The notes beneath the pieces are model-generated. The model made no database searches, had not been told where the DNA came from, and was given only the letters and a program-made list of their open reading frames with translations. From JAKIVR01 sp035933635 (lineage in GTDB: Archaea > Thermoplasmatota > Thermoplasmata > Lutacidiplasmatales > UBA184): a stretch of DNA of 64,000 nt. The translations under genes and the position numbers were made by a program. This document shows positions 34,090 to 42,365 of the stretch, one piece after another. Position 1 is the stretch's first letter. Every line of letters begins with the position of its first letter. Location of the stretch: the NCBI GenBank assembly GCA_035933635.1, contig DASYYY010000009.1:124001-188000 (forward strand). Reading direction: 5' to 3'.

Positions 34090-35222
34090 GCGGTCCCTCC
34101 GGCAGCCGCCTGAACGGCGGCCTTGGCCGACTCCTCGAGCTCGCGCAGGGAGGTGATGCCGGCGGCTCGCAGGATCGCGATCCCCTCGGCCTCGTTGTTC
34201 CCCCGGATCCGGGCGACCAGCGGGAATCGCTCGTTCGCAGGGACCTGCTTCATCGCCTCGACGAGACCCTTGGCGACGGTGTCGCAACGGGTCACCCCGC
34301 CGAAGACATTGAGGAAGACCGAGCGCGGGTGCGCGCGGGCCATGAGCAGGAACGCCTCGGTGACCTTGGCCGGGTCGTCGGTCCCACCCAGGTCGAGGAA
34401 GACCCCGGGGCGCCCGCCGAACTGCTGGAGGACATCCAGCGTCGCCATCGTCAGGCCGGCGCCGTTCGCGATGACCCCGATGTTGCCGTCGAGCTGGACG
34501 AACGCGATCCCCTCCTCGCGCGCGACCTCCTCGAGCGGCGTGCGGTCGTCCTGGATCTCGGCGTACTCGGGATGCCGGAACGAGGCGTCGTCCTCGATGA
34601 TCACCTTCGCGTCGAGGGCGACGACCCCGTCCCCGACGACGGCGAGCGGATTGATCTCGACGAGCTCGGCGTCCTCCTCCTGGAAGGTCCTCCAGAGCTG
34701 GTCGAGCAGCCCCTCCAGCGATCGGGCCACCGGTCCGGTCGCGCCCATGAACCCCAGGGCGCGCCGGCGCTCGTAACCGGCCAGCCCCGCGAACGGATGG
34801 ATCGGTTGCGTCAGCAACTGACCCTCCTCGGCCGACTCGATCTCGACCCCACCGTTCGGGCTGACCATCAGGATGGGAACCCGGCGGCTCCGGTCCAGGG
34901 TAAGTGCGACGTACAGTTCCTTGCCGATGGCGAGCTTCTCCTCCATCAGGAGTTCGCGCACCTGCTCGCCCTTGAACTGGAGCTTGAGGATCTCCGCGGC
35001 GACGGCCTCGGCCTCGGCGGGGGTCGACGCAAATCGGACCGCGCCGCCCTTGCCCCGGCCGCCGGCGAGCACCTGGGCCTTGATCACACACGGGAGGGGA
35101 ACCTTGCCCCCCTCGGCCGCGACGCGGGCCTCGGCCGCCGAGCGGACCACGGTGCCTCGGGGGAGGGGGATCCCGTGTCGCCGAAAGACCTCCTTTCCTC
35201 TCCACTCCGCGAGCTTGACCGT
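34086..35222 (-). CDS. sucC: Succinyl-CoA synthetase subunit beta, no standard start codon
   Basis: An ATP-grasp subunit of about 378 residues that binds the nucleotide. Clear segments are VLAGGRGKGGAVRF, DAELVEINPLAV and ANGAGLTMATLD with FLDLGGTDDP. The first possible ATG/GTG/TTG is the GTG at 35150, but the frame continues upstream as KLAEWRGKEVFRRHGIPLPR, the standard SucC N-terminus, with no ATG, GTG or TTG before an in-frame stop at 35261-35259. The expected first codon is GTC (35219-35217), and the codon before it is ACG (35222-35220), each one base from a usual start. I extended the gene to ACG. A TATA-like element about 40 nt further up supports a start here. A base error in the sequence is the simplest alternative. 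Confidence 0.85.
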   Translation of the reverse strand, partial: TVKLAEWRGKEVFRRHGIPLPRGTVVRSAAEARVAAEGGKVPLPCVIKAQVLAGGRGKGGAVRFASTPAEAEAVAAEILKLQFKGEQVRELLMEEKLAIGKELYVALTLDRSRRVPILMVSPNGGVEIESAEEGQLLTQPIHPFAGLAGYERRRALGFMGATGPVARSLEGLLDQLWRTFQEEDAELVEINPLAVVGDGVVALDAKVIIEDDASFRHPEYAEIQDDRTPLEEVAREEGIAFVQLDGNIGVIANGAGLTMATLDVLQQFGGRPGVFLDLGGTDDPAKVTEAFLLMARAHPRSVFLNVFGGVTRCDTVAKGLVEAMKQVPANERFPLVARIRGNNEAEGIAILRAAGITSLRELEESAKAAVQAAAGGTA

Positions 35223-35259
35223 GGTGGTGACCCCCGCAGGGCCCGCGAACGGTCCCCGC

Positions 35260-35266
35260 TAATAAC
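35260..35266 (-). promoter_or_regulatory. TATA box of the sucCD operon
   Basis: Minus-strand CGTTATTAGC lies about 41 nt before the ACG/GTC codons proposed as the sucC start and over 110 nt before the first standard GTG, which supports the longer protein. Confidence 0.5.
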
Positions 35267-35284
35267 GCCGAGCGTGGATTTCGG

Positions 35285-36688
35285 TCAGCGTCGACGGAGA
35301 TTCCTCGGCGGACGCCGTCGGCCCGAATGGGGGCGGCTCCCCGTCCGGGGCGGTACCGTGGCTCGCCGGGAGGCGCGCCGCCCGTGCGGACGTCGCCGCA
35401 CGGGTGGGCCCTCCTTCGGCCGGCCACCGAGCGTGGGGCCGACCTCGTCGAGCAATCGCCCCGCGACCTCGGATTTCGGCCCGGAGAAGCTCGCCTTCCG
35501 TCCGTCCCGCGAGATCAGCCACACTGAGGTCTCGGCGCTGCCCATGCTCGCGCGGTCGTTGGCGACGACCCAGTCCGCGCCGACCTCCTCGCGCATCCGC
35601 TCGGCGGCGCGCAGGAGTTCCTCCTCCGAGGCGCCCGCCTCGAGCTTGAACCCGACGATCTCGGTCGGGGGCGGCGCTCGGCGTCGCAGTTCGGCCAACA
35701 CCTTGGGAGCGCGGCGGAGGGTCAGCACGAGCTCGGCGTGATCGCGCGAGGAGATCTTTCCCGACTGGGGGTCGAGCGTGTAATCGGCCAGCGCCGCGGG
35801 TACCCAGATCGCGGCGAGCTCCTTGGGAAGGGCCGACCGGTCGGCGATGAGCCGTGTGAGGTCGCCGACACTGCGCCAGCGACGGGCACGGAGGAAGGAG
35901 GGGACACTGACCTCGACCGCGCCGAGCCACGACTCCACATCGGCCCCGCGAAAGTGCGCCTGGGTCGCGATCTGGACCGCCGTGGCCCCGCTGCTCTCGT
36001 TCGTGACCGAGCGGACGGCGTCGATCGGCTCGCGGCCCGCCCCGCCGATGACCAGCACCCGCCGCCCGGCCCAGGGACCCCGCGCGAGGCGATAGAGGAC
36101 CGCGGCGGCGACCTCCTCCGGGGGGGCGATCTTCTCCTCTCCCTCTACCGACTGGCTCGCAATGATGCCGACGCCCCACCGGCGGAGTCGTTCGAGGTTC
36201 TCGGCCACGGCCGGATTGCTCGCCATGTGCGCGTGCATCGCCGGGGCGACCAGGACGGGTACACCTCCGCCGAGGGCCACCGAGGCGAAGGAGGTGACCA
36301 CGGTGTCGTCGATCCCGTGGGCAACCTTGCTGATCGTGTTCGCCGTCGCCGGTGCGATGAGCAGCAGGTCGGCCTGCCCCTCGCCGGGCCCCAGAAGGCT
36401 GACGTGCTCGACCTCCCCCGAGAGCGCGAGGACCGGTGCCGAGCCGGTCGCGAAGTGGAGCGCCTCGGGGGTGATGATCCGCGCCGCATCGGGGCTCATC
36501 ACCGCGCGGACCTCGGCTCCATGGCGGATGAGCTCCCGGGCGATCCGCGGTACCTCGACGGCAGCGATCGAGCCCGTGACCGCGAGCACGATGCGCCGGC
36601 CCGTCAGCAACTTCGAGCGGTTGCCCCGGATCGCCCGACTCGGATGCACGTCGGTGGACGCTCCACCGGTCGACCCACCCCGGCGCAT
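35285..36688 (-). CDS. coaBC: Bifunctional CoaBC (phosphopantothenoylcysteine synthetase/decarboxylase)
   Basis: A bifunctional coenzyme A biosynthesis enzyme of up to 467 residues. The N-terminal flavoprotein decarboxylase (about 30-210) begins RIVLAVTGSIAAVEVPRI and has PATANTISKVAHGIDDT and VAPAMHAHM; the C-terminal synthetase (about 215-405) has VLVIGGAGREPIDAVRSVTN and ALADYTLDPQSGKI. A 60-residue Arg/Pro-rich tail of unknown use ends the protein. The ATG at 36688 lies on the TATA box shared with the divergent HAD gene, so translation may instead begin at the in-frame GTG at 36649. Confidence 0.9.
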   Translation of the reverse strand: MRRGGSTGGASTDVHPSRAIRGNRSKLLTGRRIVLAVTGSIAAVEVPRIARELIRHGAEVRAVMSPDAARIITPEALHFATGSAPVLALSGEVEHVSLLGPGEGQADLLLIAPATANTISKVAHGIDDTVVTSFASVALGGGVPVLVAPAMHAHMASNPAVAENLERLRRWGVGIIASQSVEGEEKIAPPEEVAAAVLYRLARGPWAGRRVLVIGGAGREPIDAVRSVTNESSGATAVQIATQAHFRGADVESWLGAVEVSVPSFLRARRWRSVGDLTRLIADRSALPKELAAIWVPAALADYTLDPQSGKISSRDHAELVLTLRRAPKVLAELRRRAPPPTEIVGFKLEAGASEEELLRAAERMREEVGADWVVANDRASMGSAETSVWLISRDGRKASFSGPKSEVAGRLLDEVGPTLGGRPKEGPPVRRRPHGRRASRRATVPPRTGSRPHSGRRRPPRNLRRR

Positions 36689-36693
36689 TTAAG
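36687..36693 (+). promoter_or_regulatory. Shared TATA box between coaBC and the HAD gene
   Basis: ATTTAAG is 27 nt before the HAD ATG at 36717. Being nearly symmetric it could also direct the opposite strand, where the in-frame GTG of coaBC at 36649 lies about 41 nt away. Confidence 0.5.
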
Positions 36694-36716
36694 CGGGGCC
36701 CCGAGTGCCGCCTCGC

Positions 36717-37649
36717 ATGCCCGACGGGCGTCGCCGAGCCGAGGCACCATCCCCCGAGCTCCCTCCGGATCCCGATCCGGAGCCTGCGTTCGAACCGGCG
36801 CCGCTGAACGTGCTGCGCATGGTCAATCCCGAGAGCTTGGGGGCCGGCAACGAACCGGCCCTCCGCCGGGAGGAGGCCGAAGTGCCCCCGCGGCAGGTCG
36901 AACGTGGGGTCATCGCGTTCGACCTCGATGGGACCCTCCTCGACGACATCAAGCTCATCAGCCACGTCGCGGCCGACGTCCTGCACCAGGCGTTCGGAAC
37001 TCCGCCCGAGGAGGGGAGGATCCACTATCTCGCGACCACCGGCATGCCGTTCGAGGCGCAGCTCGCGCAGCTCTACCCGGACGCCCCGCCCGAGCTCCGG
37101 CGTTCCACCGCCCGGACCTTCCACGAGCGCAAGGCGCGCGAGGCCTACGCCTACGCGCACCCGTACCCGGAGATCCCGCGCATCCTCAAACAGCTCGATC
37201 GGGAACGGTGGACGATGGTGATCTCGACCGGAGCCGAACGCGAGGTCGCCGACCTCATGCTCGAGCGCGAGGGGCTCCGCATCTGGTTCGACGCCGTCCT
37301 CGGGTCGGCGCAGGGCACGAAACGCGAGCACCTGCTGGAGTTCCGCAGGCGTTACTCCGGCGCCCCGATGTTCCTCGTGGGAGATTCCCGATTCGACCTC
37401 GAGGCCGCACGCGACACCGGCGTACCGATGCTGGGCCGAGCCTCGCTGCTCCCGGGCTGGACGCTGACACCCGAAGATTTCCGGAGCTGGGGCGCCATTT
37501 GGTCCGACTACAATCTCTCGGCGATGCCGGAGGTGGTGGCGCAGTGGAAGGGGCCCCCGTCCCGCCGCTCGGCTCCGGCGCGGTCGAAACGACCGCGCAG
37601 CGCAACCCCCTCCGGCCGGTCGCCGGGGCCGGCACCCAAGAAGCGGTAG
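36717..37649 (+). CDS. HAD-superfamily hydrolase (phosphatase-like)
   Basis: A 310-residue protein whose first 60 residues are a Pro/Glu-rich, probably disordered lead. The HAD domain then shows motif I IAFDLDGTLLDD (nucleophile Asp69, acid Asp71), motif II MVISTGAER, a motif III Lys in GTKREHLLEF and motif IV VGDSRFDLEAARDTG. Subfamily IA phosphatases such as phosphoglycolate phosphatase share this plan. The substrate is unknown. Its stop codon is immediately followed by the 3' end of the convergent tRNA-His gene. Confidence 0.83.
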   Translation: MPDGRRRAEAPSPELPPDPDPEPAFEPAPLNVLRMVNPESLGAGNEPALRREEAEVPPRQVERGVIAFDLDGTLLDDIKLISHVAADVLHQAFGTPPEEGRIHYLATTGMPFEAQLAQLYPDAPPELRRSTARTFHERKAREAYAYAHPYPEIPRILKQLDRERWTMVISTGAEREVADLMLEREGLRIWFDAVLGSAQGTKREHLLEFRRRYSGAPMFLVGDSRFDLEAARDTGVPMLGRASLLPGWTLTPEDFRSWGAIWSDYNLSAMPEVVAQWKGPPSRRSAPARSKRPRSATPSGRSPGPAPKKR

Positions 37650-37757
37650 GGCCGGGACCGAGACTCTCCGGAAGCCGGGGGGTACCCGGCTCCCCTTTGA
37701 ACCCGGGTCGAGGGATCCACAGTCCCCCAGGATAGACCAGACTACCCTATCCCGGCC
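37650..37757 (-). tRNA. tRNA-His (GUG) with a T-loop intron
   Basis: Read on the minus strand from 37757. G-1 and the discriminator C73 (complement of 37650), the identity pair of His tRNA, are both encoded. The acceptor 5' strand GCCGGGA (37756-37750) pairs perfectly with TCCCGGC (37657-37651). D-arm GGGT/ATCC, anticodon arm GGGGA-CTGTGGA-TCCCT with anticodon GUG, variable loop CGAC, and T-stem CCGGG pairing with CTCGG follow. After T-loop bases TTCAAA the tRNA is interrupted by 32 nt (37695-37664) and resumes with T60. Removing that insert gives a normal tRNA. CCA is not encoded. A TATA-like TTTTGA lies 29 nt upstream. Confidence 0.88.
37664..37695 (-). other. 32-nt intron in tRNA-His at position 59/60
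   Basis: The insert folds into a stem of about 10 bp: AGCCGGG pairs with CCCGGCT and is extended by GGG with TCC (one G-U). Around the ends a relaxed bulge-helix-bulge forms: 3-nt bulges AAG and AGT, each cut after the second base, separated by a central helix in which T54-T55-C56 faces G-A-G with one neighbouring mismatch. Both predicted cuts agree with the splice sites needed to rebuild the T-loop, which argues for splicing by the archaeal tRNA endonuclease. Confidence 0.75.
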
Positions 37758-37782
37758 GCAGGCTTCGAAGGAGTCCCCCCGC

Positions 37783-37789
37783 TCAAAAG
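37783..37789 (-). promoter_or_regulatory. Putative TATA box of the tRNA-His gene
   Basis: Minus-strand TCTTTTGAGC is centred about 29 nt before the mature 5' end. It is a weak match, but the only AT island at a fitting distance. Confidence 0.35.
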
Positions 37790-37834
37790 ACTTCCGAACC
37801 TCGAACCCACACCGTGGCACGAACCGGCGCCGAC

Positions 37835-37840
37835 CTAATC
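37835..37840 (+). promoter_or_regulatory. Putative TATA box of the ABC exporter operon
   Basis: CTAATC is centred 28 nt before the ATG at 37865, fitting a leaderless mRNA. Confidence 0.4.
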
Positions 37841-37864
37841 CGCGTGCCCCGTTAGTCGGGGGCG

Positions 37865-38944
37865 ATGGGAGCCGTGGCGCAGCCGGAGCGAGGGACGTCC
37901 GAGTCCGGCCCCGGCGTTCCGTCCGGTGCGTCGTCGACCGTGGGCTCGCGCAGTGCGAATCCCGACGGGTCGGCGATCGCGGCGCGGGGCCTGACGATGG
38001 TCTACGGCAAGCTCGTGGCGGTCGACCATGTGGACATCACCGTTCCCTCGGGCTCCATCTTCGGACTCCTCGGGCCCAACGGCGCCGGGAAGACCACGAT
38101 CATCAAGATGCTCACCGGACTCGTCGAGCCCTCCGACGGCGGCGCCAATGTGGCGGGATTCGACATCCGCCGCCAACCGATGCACGTGAAGGCGAACATC
38201 GGATGGGTCGCCGCCGAGGTCATCCTCGACGACGACCTTACCGGGTGGGAGAACCTCCAGCTGCAGGCGCGGCTGCAACGGCTGCCGGACTGGAAGGGCC
38301 GGGCGCGCGAGCTCTTGCGGTACTTCGAGCTCGACGACCGTCGGGACGACCGGGTGAAGACCTACTCGACGGGCATGCGCAAGAAGATGGAGATCGCGCT
38401 CGCGTTGCTCCACCAGCCGAGCGTGGTGTTCATGGACGAGCCGACGATCGGACTCGACGCGAACGTCCGCAGGATGCTCTGGAAGCTGATCACCGGGGTG
38501 AACCGGGAGTACGGGGTGACCGTCTTCCTCACGACGCACTACATGGAGGAAGCCGACGCGCTCTGCGACCACGTGGCCATCATCGACCACGGACGCTTCG
38601 TTGCCACGGGCACTCCAGCCGAGCTCAAGGCCCGCATCCGCAACGATTTCCTCGAGGTCGAGACCTCCGAGGAGGTCTCCTCCGAGCGTCTCGCGGCGCT
38701 CCCCGGCGTTGTCGAGGTCCGCTCCCAGGGCCACGGCTGGATCCTCAAGGTCGGGCGCGCCGAGGAGACCCTGCCCGCGCTCTTCGCTGCGTTCCCGGGT
38801 CCGGCGGTCCGACGGGTCAACATCGTCAAGCCGAGCCTCGAGACCGTGTTCATCGACATCACCGGCCAGCGGCTCGACCAGGCGGGCGCCGATGTCCAGG
38901 ACTTCCGGAAATTCTACATGAACGTGCGGCGGGCACGGCAGTGA
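37865..38944 (+). CDS. ABC-type exporter, ATP-binding protein
   Basis: A 359-residue ATPase of the ABC-2 (DrrA/NatA-like) exporter group. Walker A GPNGAGKTT is near residue 70-78, the signature is YSTGMRKKMEIALALL, Walker B FMDEPTIGLD, and the H-loop is in FLTTHYMEEADALCDH. The first 35 residues are a Ser/Gly/Pro-rich lead, and the 80-residue C-terminal part resembles the DUF4162 domain of DrrA-type subunits. It overlaps the permease gene by GTGA, so the two make one transporter. Substrate unknown; such systems move lipids, drugs or polysaccharides. Confidence 0.93.
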   Translation: MGAVAQPERGTSESGPGVPSGASSTVGSRSANPDGSAIAARGLTMVYGKLVAVDHVDITVPSGSIFGLLGPNGAGKTTIIKMLTGLVEPSDGGANVAGFDIRRQPMHVKANIGWVAAEVILDDDLTGWENLQLQARLQRLPDWKGRARELLRYFELDDRRDDRVKTYSTGMRKKMEIALALLHQPSVVFMDEPTIGLDANVRRMLWKLITGVNREYGVTVFLTTHYMEEADALCDHVAIIDHGRFVATGTPAELKARIRNDFLEVETSEEVSSERLAALPGVVEVRSQGHGWILKVGRAEETLPALFAAFPGPAVRRVNIVKPSLETVFIDITGQRLDQAGADVQDFRKFYMNVRRARQ

Positions 38945-39789
38945 GCGCGGAGACCCGGCTCGAGTGGCTGCCCCGCGGCCGTCCGGCGACGTTGGCCAGC
39001 GACTACGTCGGACAAGGCCGCCAGTTCTACGGGCTGTACTCCCGCGAGCTGCTCAAGACGTTCCGCAACCCGATCGTGATCCTCTTCACCGTCGTGCAGC
39101 CGTTCATGTGGCTGGCGTTCTTCGGGTCGAGCTTCGCCTCGGTTCCCATCGCGCAGCTGGACGCCCTCCTTCACGCACCGCCCGGGACCGGCTATCTCGA
39201 CTTCCTGCTCCCCGGCGTGCTCGCCACCTCGATGCTCTCCATCGGGATGTTCGGGTCGATGAGCACGATCCAGGACAAGCGGTTCGGTTTCATGAAGCGC
39301 ATCCTGCTCACGCCGACGAGCCGCGCCACGGTCTACCTGGCCAAGGCGCTCGGGTCGGCGACCCGGGGGATGGTCCAGGTCCCCGTCATGCTCGTCGCCG
39401 CTTGGGCGTTCGGCGTCAGTTTCCATGGCGCGTTCTGGATGTGGGCCGGCTACTTCGTCGGCCTCGCGCTCCTGGGTTTCGGTTTCTCGGCCTTCTTCCT
39501 GGCCGTGACCGCCTCCAGCACCGACTGGCAGACCCCCGGCGTCATCTCGAACTTCATCACCATGCCCCTGATGTTCGCGAGCGGCGCGCTGTTCCCCTCG
39601 GTGAACTACCCGGTCTGGATGCAGGACATCTCCGCGGTCAATCCCGTGGCGTTCGCCGCGCTCCTCGGACGGGGGATCGCCGTGTATGGCGCGCCGAACT
39701 GGATCTATCTCGGCTACCTCGCGGTCTTCGCCGCCCTCATGCTCGCGGCGGGAACGCTCGTGGCGAGCCGGTACCTCAAGGCCGAGTGA
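38941..39789 (+). CDS. ABC-2 type exporter, permease protein
   Basis: A 282-residue permease with six predicted helices. It has RELLKTFRNPIVILFTVVQP at the first helix, DKRFGFMKRILLTPTSR in the central loop, and FITMPLMFASGALFP then NPVAFAALLGRGI near the end, all standard for ABC-2 permeases (DrrB/YadH-like). Co-translated with the ATPase through a GTGA overlap. The stop is followed after 13 nt by the convergent stop of the secreted protein gene. Confidence 0.92.
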   Translation: MSAETRLEWLPRGRPATLASDYVGQGRQFYGLYSRELLKTFRNPIVILFTVVQPFMWLAFFGSSFASVPIAQLDALLHAPPGTGYLDFLLPGVLATSMLSIGMFGSMSTIQDKRFGFMKRILLTPTSRATVYLAKALGSATRGMVQVPVMLVAAWAFGVSFHGAFWMWAGYFVGLALLGFGFSAFFLAVTASSTDWQTPGVISNFITMPLMFASGALFPSVNYPVWMQDISAVNPVAFAALLGRGIAVYGAPNWIYLGYLAVFAALMLAAGTLVASRYLKAE

Positions 39790-39802
39790 GCCGGGGCTCC
39801 CC

Positions 39803-42181
39803 CTAGGCTCGCCCTTCGGCGACGCGGCGACGTCGGACGAGCACCGCCACCGCGACCCCCACGACGGCCGCGCCGAGCACGACCACGCCGACGACGAGCC
39901 CGAGACTGACGCCGGGCTGTGCGACGACCGGCGGGGCGGTGACGTTGTACAGGAGCGCGGTGGTGTTGGAGACGCCGTTCGAGTCGGTCAGCGTCAGCTG
40001 CACATGGAACGTCCCGGCCGAGGCCGGAGTGCACGTCAGGTTCGGCGCGTTCGTGGAGGTACATCCCGAGGGCAGTCCGGTCCAGCGGTAGGTCACTCCC
40101 CCCGAGCCGAGGAAGATCGCACGGGCCACGAAGTTCACCGGATTGCCCGCCTCGATGGTCGACGGTGAGGCGGCGAGCGTCGTCAGCTCCGGGTCCGGGA
40201 AGACCGTGAAGGAACTGCCGTTGGCGACGCTCGCATAGTTCTGGTCCGATACCGACAGGTTGACGGCGTCGACGCCGGGCTGCAGGAAGGTGCAGATCAG
40301 CTCCGGGGACTGCAGACCGCTGCACGTGGCGCCGACCGGCACCCCCCAACGGGGGAGATAGGGCGGCGAGCCACCGGCGATGCCGGCCCGGAACGATACG
40401 TTCTGGCCGACGTCCGCCGACGTCCGGTTCGCGAGGGGTCGGGACAGGCTCATCTGGGGCGAGACCGTGAACGGATAGACCGACGAGACCGCCGAAGCCC
40501 CTCCGGCGTCCTGCACGGTGACCGTGACGTTGTAGTTCGACGCCACCGTCGGGCGGCACGCGATCGTGGCGGAGGTGGTGCCCGCACAGCCGGTCGGCAG
40601 ACCGGGTCCCCAGCGGTAGTGGTAGCCGCCGGTGCCACCGGTGGCGAAGGCGGTGAAGTTGACGCTCTGACCGACATCGACCGAGGGCAGGTCGGAGGAG
40701 AGGTAGGCGAGGGCCAGCGGTGGGAAGTTGGCCACCCCGATGTAGGTCCCCCAGTTCGCCCCATTGCCCGGTGAGTACTCTCCCGCGATCCACGTTTCGG
40801 CGGGGTCGTTCGGATCCGGAGCCGCCGCCGAATCGTTGCCCCATGCGCAGACCATCGTCGCGTTGCAGTTCGCCGACGCCGCAGCTCCCCCCGGGACGAG
40901 AACCGAGAAACCGGTCGTCGCGTTCGGCTCGTTGTACGGCTGGCCTGTGACGAATATCGAGGGGTACAGGCTCGCGTTCGAGGCATCGGCGATGATCGTG
41001 AGATCCCCGCTCGAATCGGCGGTGACCGCCGGGTAGGTCAGGTCGGCCCCCGAGGCCAAGAGGAGGTCCTGGCGAACATGCCCGCTCGTGGTGTTGACCT
41101 GGGCCAATTCCACCGCGTCGACGCCCGACACCGAGGCGGTCCCCACGGCGGTGAGCGTCCCGTTCTCCCAGATCGCGCTCCCGACCCCGCCGGGGGGAGC
41201 CCGCAGGGTGCTCGGTCCGCCCGGTTGCGTGGCGGGCACCGGGGCGGACCGGACGGCCAGGCTGACGTTGGTGCTGACGAGCGTCGTCGACGCCGGTGGC
41301 ACCCCCACGACCCGATACGTGGTGAGCACCGAGCTCGTCGTGTTCTCGACGGCGAAGTACTGCGATGCGTTCGCACCGATCGAATCGGCGGCGCGTACCC
41401 CCGGCGGGAAGGACGCCGACGGCCCGAACTGCGCGCTGCGGGGCGAGACGAGCGCGATGACGGAGCTCTTGTTGAGCACCCAGAGGGCGCTCGAGACGGT
41501 CGCGCCGCTCGTGTCGTTCACCACATTCGCCGCCACGGCGAGGTCGCGGGAGCTCAGGCCGACGCTCGGAGCCGCGAGCGATTCCACGGGCTGTCCGAGC
41601 GTCAGCGGAAACCACGTCCAGAAAGTCGTCGCATTCCACGTCGCCGAGACGCCCACTAGGAGCGAATCGTTGGTCACGTCATCGACGACCGCGAAGAACC
41701 GCTCGGTCTGTCCGTCGTACCGCGCCTGGGGTTCGGTGAGCCGGTCGGATCCCGCAGAGGCAAACCGGTCCAAGCTCTCGTTGGAGATCGAGCCTCCGAA
41801 CGTCCCGAAGACCTCCACGTGGGAGTCGACGAGTTCGAGGGTCTGGAACCGACCCACCGCGAGCGCCACGTTCGGCTGCGCGCAGGCGCAGCCCGCGTCC
41901 GTGGAGTTCAACCCATCGAATCCCCCCACCAAGAAGGACGGGCGTACCGCCGTCCGCGCAACGTTCTGCGCGGCGCTTGTCCCGTGGGCGGGGGAGGGCC
42001 CGCCGTACGCCGGTCCCCCGGAGGCGAACGTCGTCGGCCCAACCCCGCCAGACCATGGTCCGCCGAGGGACGGGATCACGAGCGCCGCGGTCAGTATCGC
42101 CAGGGCCCACGCGGCGCTTCGGCCGAGTGCTCGTGGCCGCGTGGTCGGAGTGCCCCGTCGCGCTGGGGGTCGCCTCAACAA
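39803..42181 (-). CDS. Secreted, membrane-anchored PKD-domain protein
   Basis: About 792 residues from the TTG at 42181; an in-frame GTG at 42343 would add a 54-residue Arg/Pro-rich lead. I prefer the TTG because ACATACC lies about 27 nt upstream and it places the signal sequence (RSAAWALAILTAALVIPSLG) normally. Next comes a Cys-containing region (DAGCACAQPNVALAVG) and a repeat-rich, propeller-like domain to about residue 500, then three PKD-like beta-sandwich domains with the motif VDVGQSVNFTA / TYRWTGLPSGC, each with a probable disulfide. A C-terminal helix (VGVVVLGAAVVGVAVAVLV) and RRRR stop anchor it. Many N-x-T/S sites suggest glycosylation. The function is unknown; adhesion or an envelope role is likely. 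Confidence 0.78.
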   Translation of the reverse strand: MLRRPPARRGTPTTRPRALGRSAAWALAILTAALVIPSLGGPWSGGVGPTTFASGGPAYGGPSPAHGTSAAQNVARTAVRPSFLVGGFDGLNSTDAGCACAQPNVALAVGRFQTLELVDSHVEVFGTFGGSISNESLDRFASAGSDRLTEPQARYDGQTERFFAVVDDVTNDSLLVGVSATWNATTFWTWFPLTLGQPVESLAAPSVGLSSRDLAVAANVVNDTSGATVSSALWVLNKSSVIALVSPRSAQFGPSASFPPGVRAADSIGANASQYFAVENTTSSVLTTYRVVGVPPASTTLVSTNVSLAVRSAPVPATQPGGPSTLRAPPGGVGSAIWENGTLTAVGTASVSGVDAVELAQVNTTSGHVRQDLLLASGADLTYPAVTADSSGDLTIIADASNASLYPSIFVTGQPYNEPNATTGFSVLVPGGAAASANCNATMVCAWGNDSAAAPDPNDPAETWIAGEYSPGNGANWGTYIGVANFPPLALAYLSSDLPSVDVGQSVNFTAFATGGTGGYHYRWGPGLPTGCAGTTSATIACRPTVASNYNVTVTVQDAGGASAVSSVYPFTVSPQMSLSRPLANRTSADVGQNVSFRAGIAGGSPPYLPRWGVPVGATCSGLQSPELICTFLQPGVDAVNLSVSDQNYASVANGSSFTVFPDPELTTLAASPSTIEAGNPVNFVARAIFLGSGGVTYRWTGLPSGCTSTNAPNLTCTPASAGTFHVQLTLTDSNGVSNTTALLYNVTAPPVVAQPGVSLGLVVGVVVLGAAVVGVAVAVLVRRRRVAEGRA

Positions 42182-42365
42182 GCCTGCGTATCGCGGGGTC
42201 GGTATGTCCTTTGCCCGTTCCCGGGTCCCTAGGGGGCGGGGTGGCCGGCGCGGTCGACAGCTCGGGGGAGTTGGGGCGCCGCGTTCGCGCCCGCGCGGCG
42301 GCCCGGGCCCGATCGACGTTCGAATCGTACCGTTCCCCCCCACCCCCGGGTTCGGCCCGGTACCC

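Noticed and set aside
37664..37695. Hairpin after the HAD stop codon taken as a transcription terminator
   Set aside because: The flanking bases fold into a full tRNA-His once the hairpin is treated as an intron, which explains the conserved arms far better.
35738..37735. A 665-codon plus-strand frame across coaBC and the HAD gene
   Set aside because: It runs antisense to coaBC and then out of frame with the HAD gene, with low-complexity Arg-rich composition.
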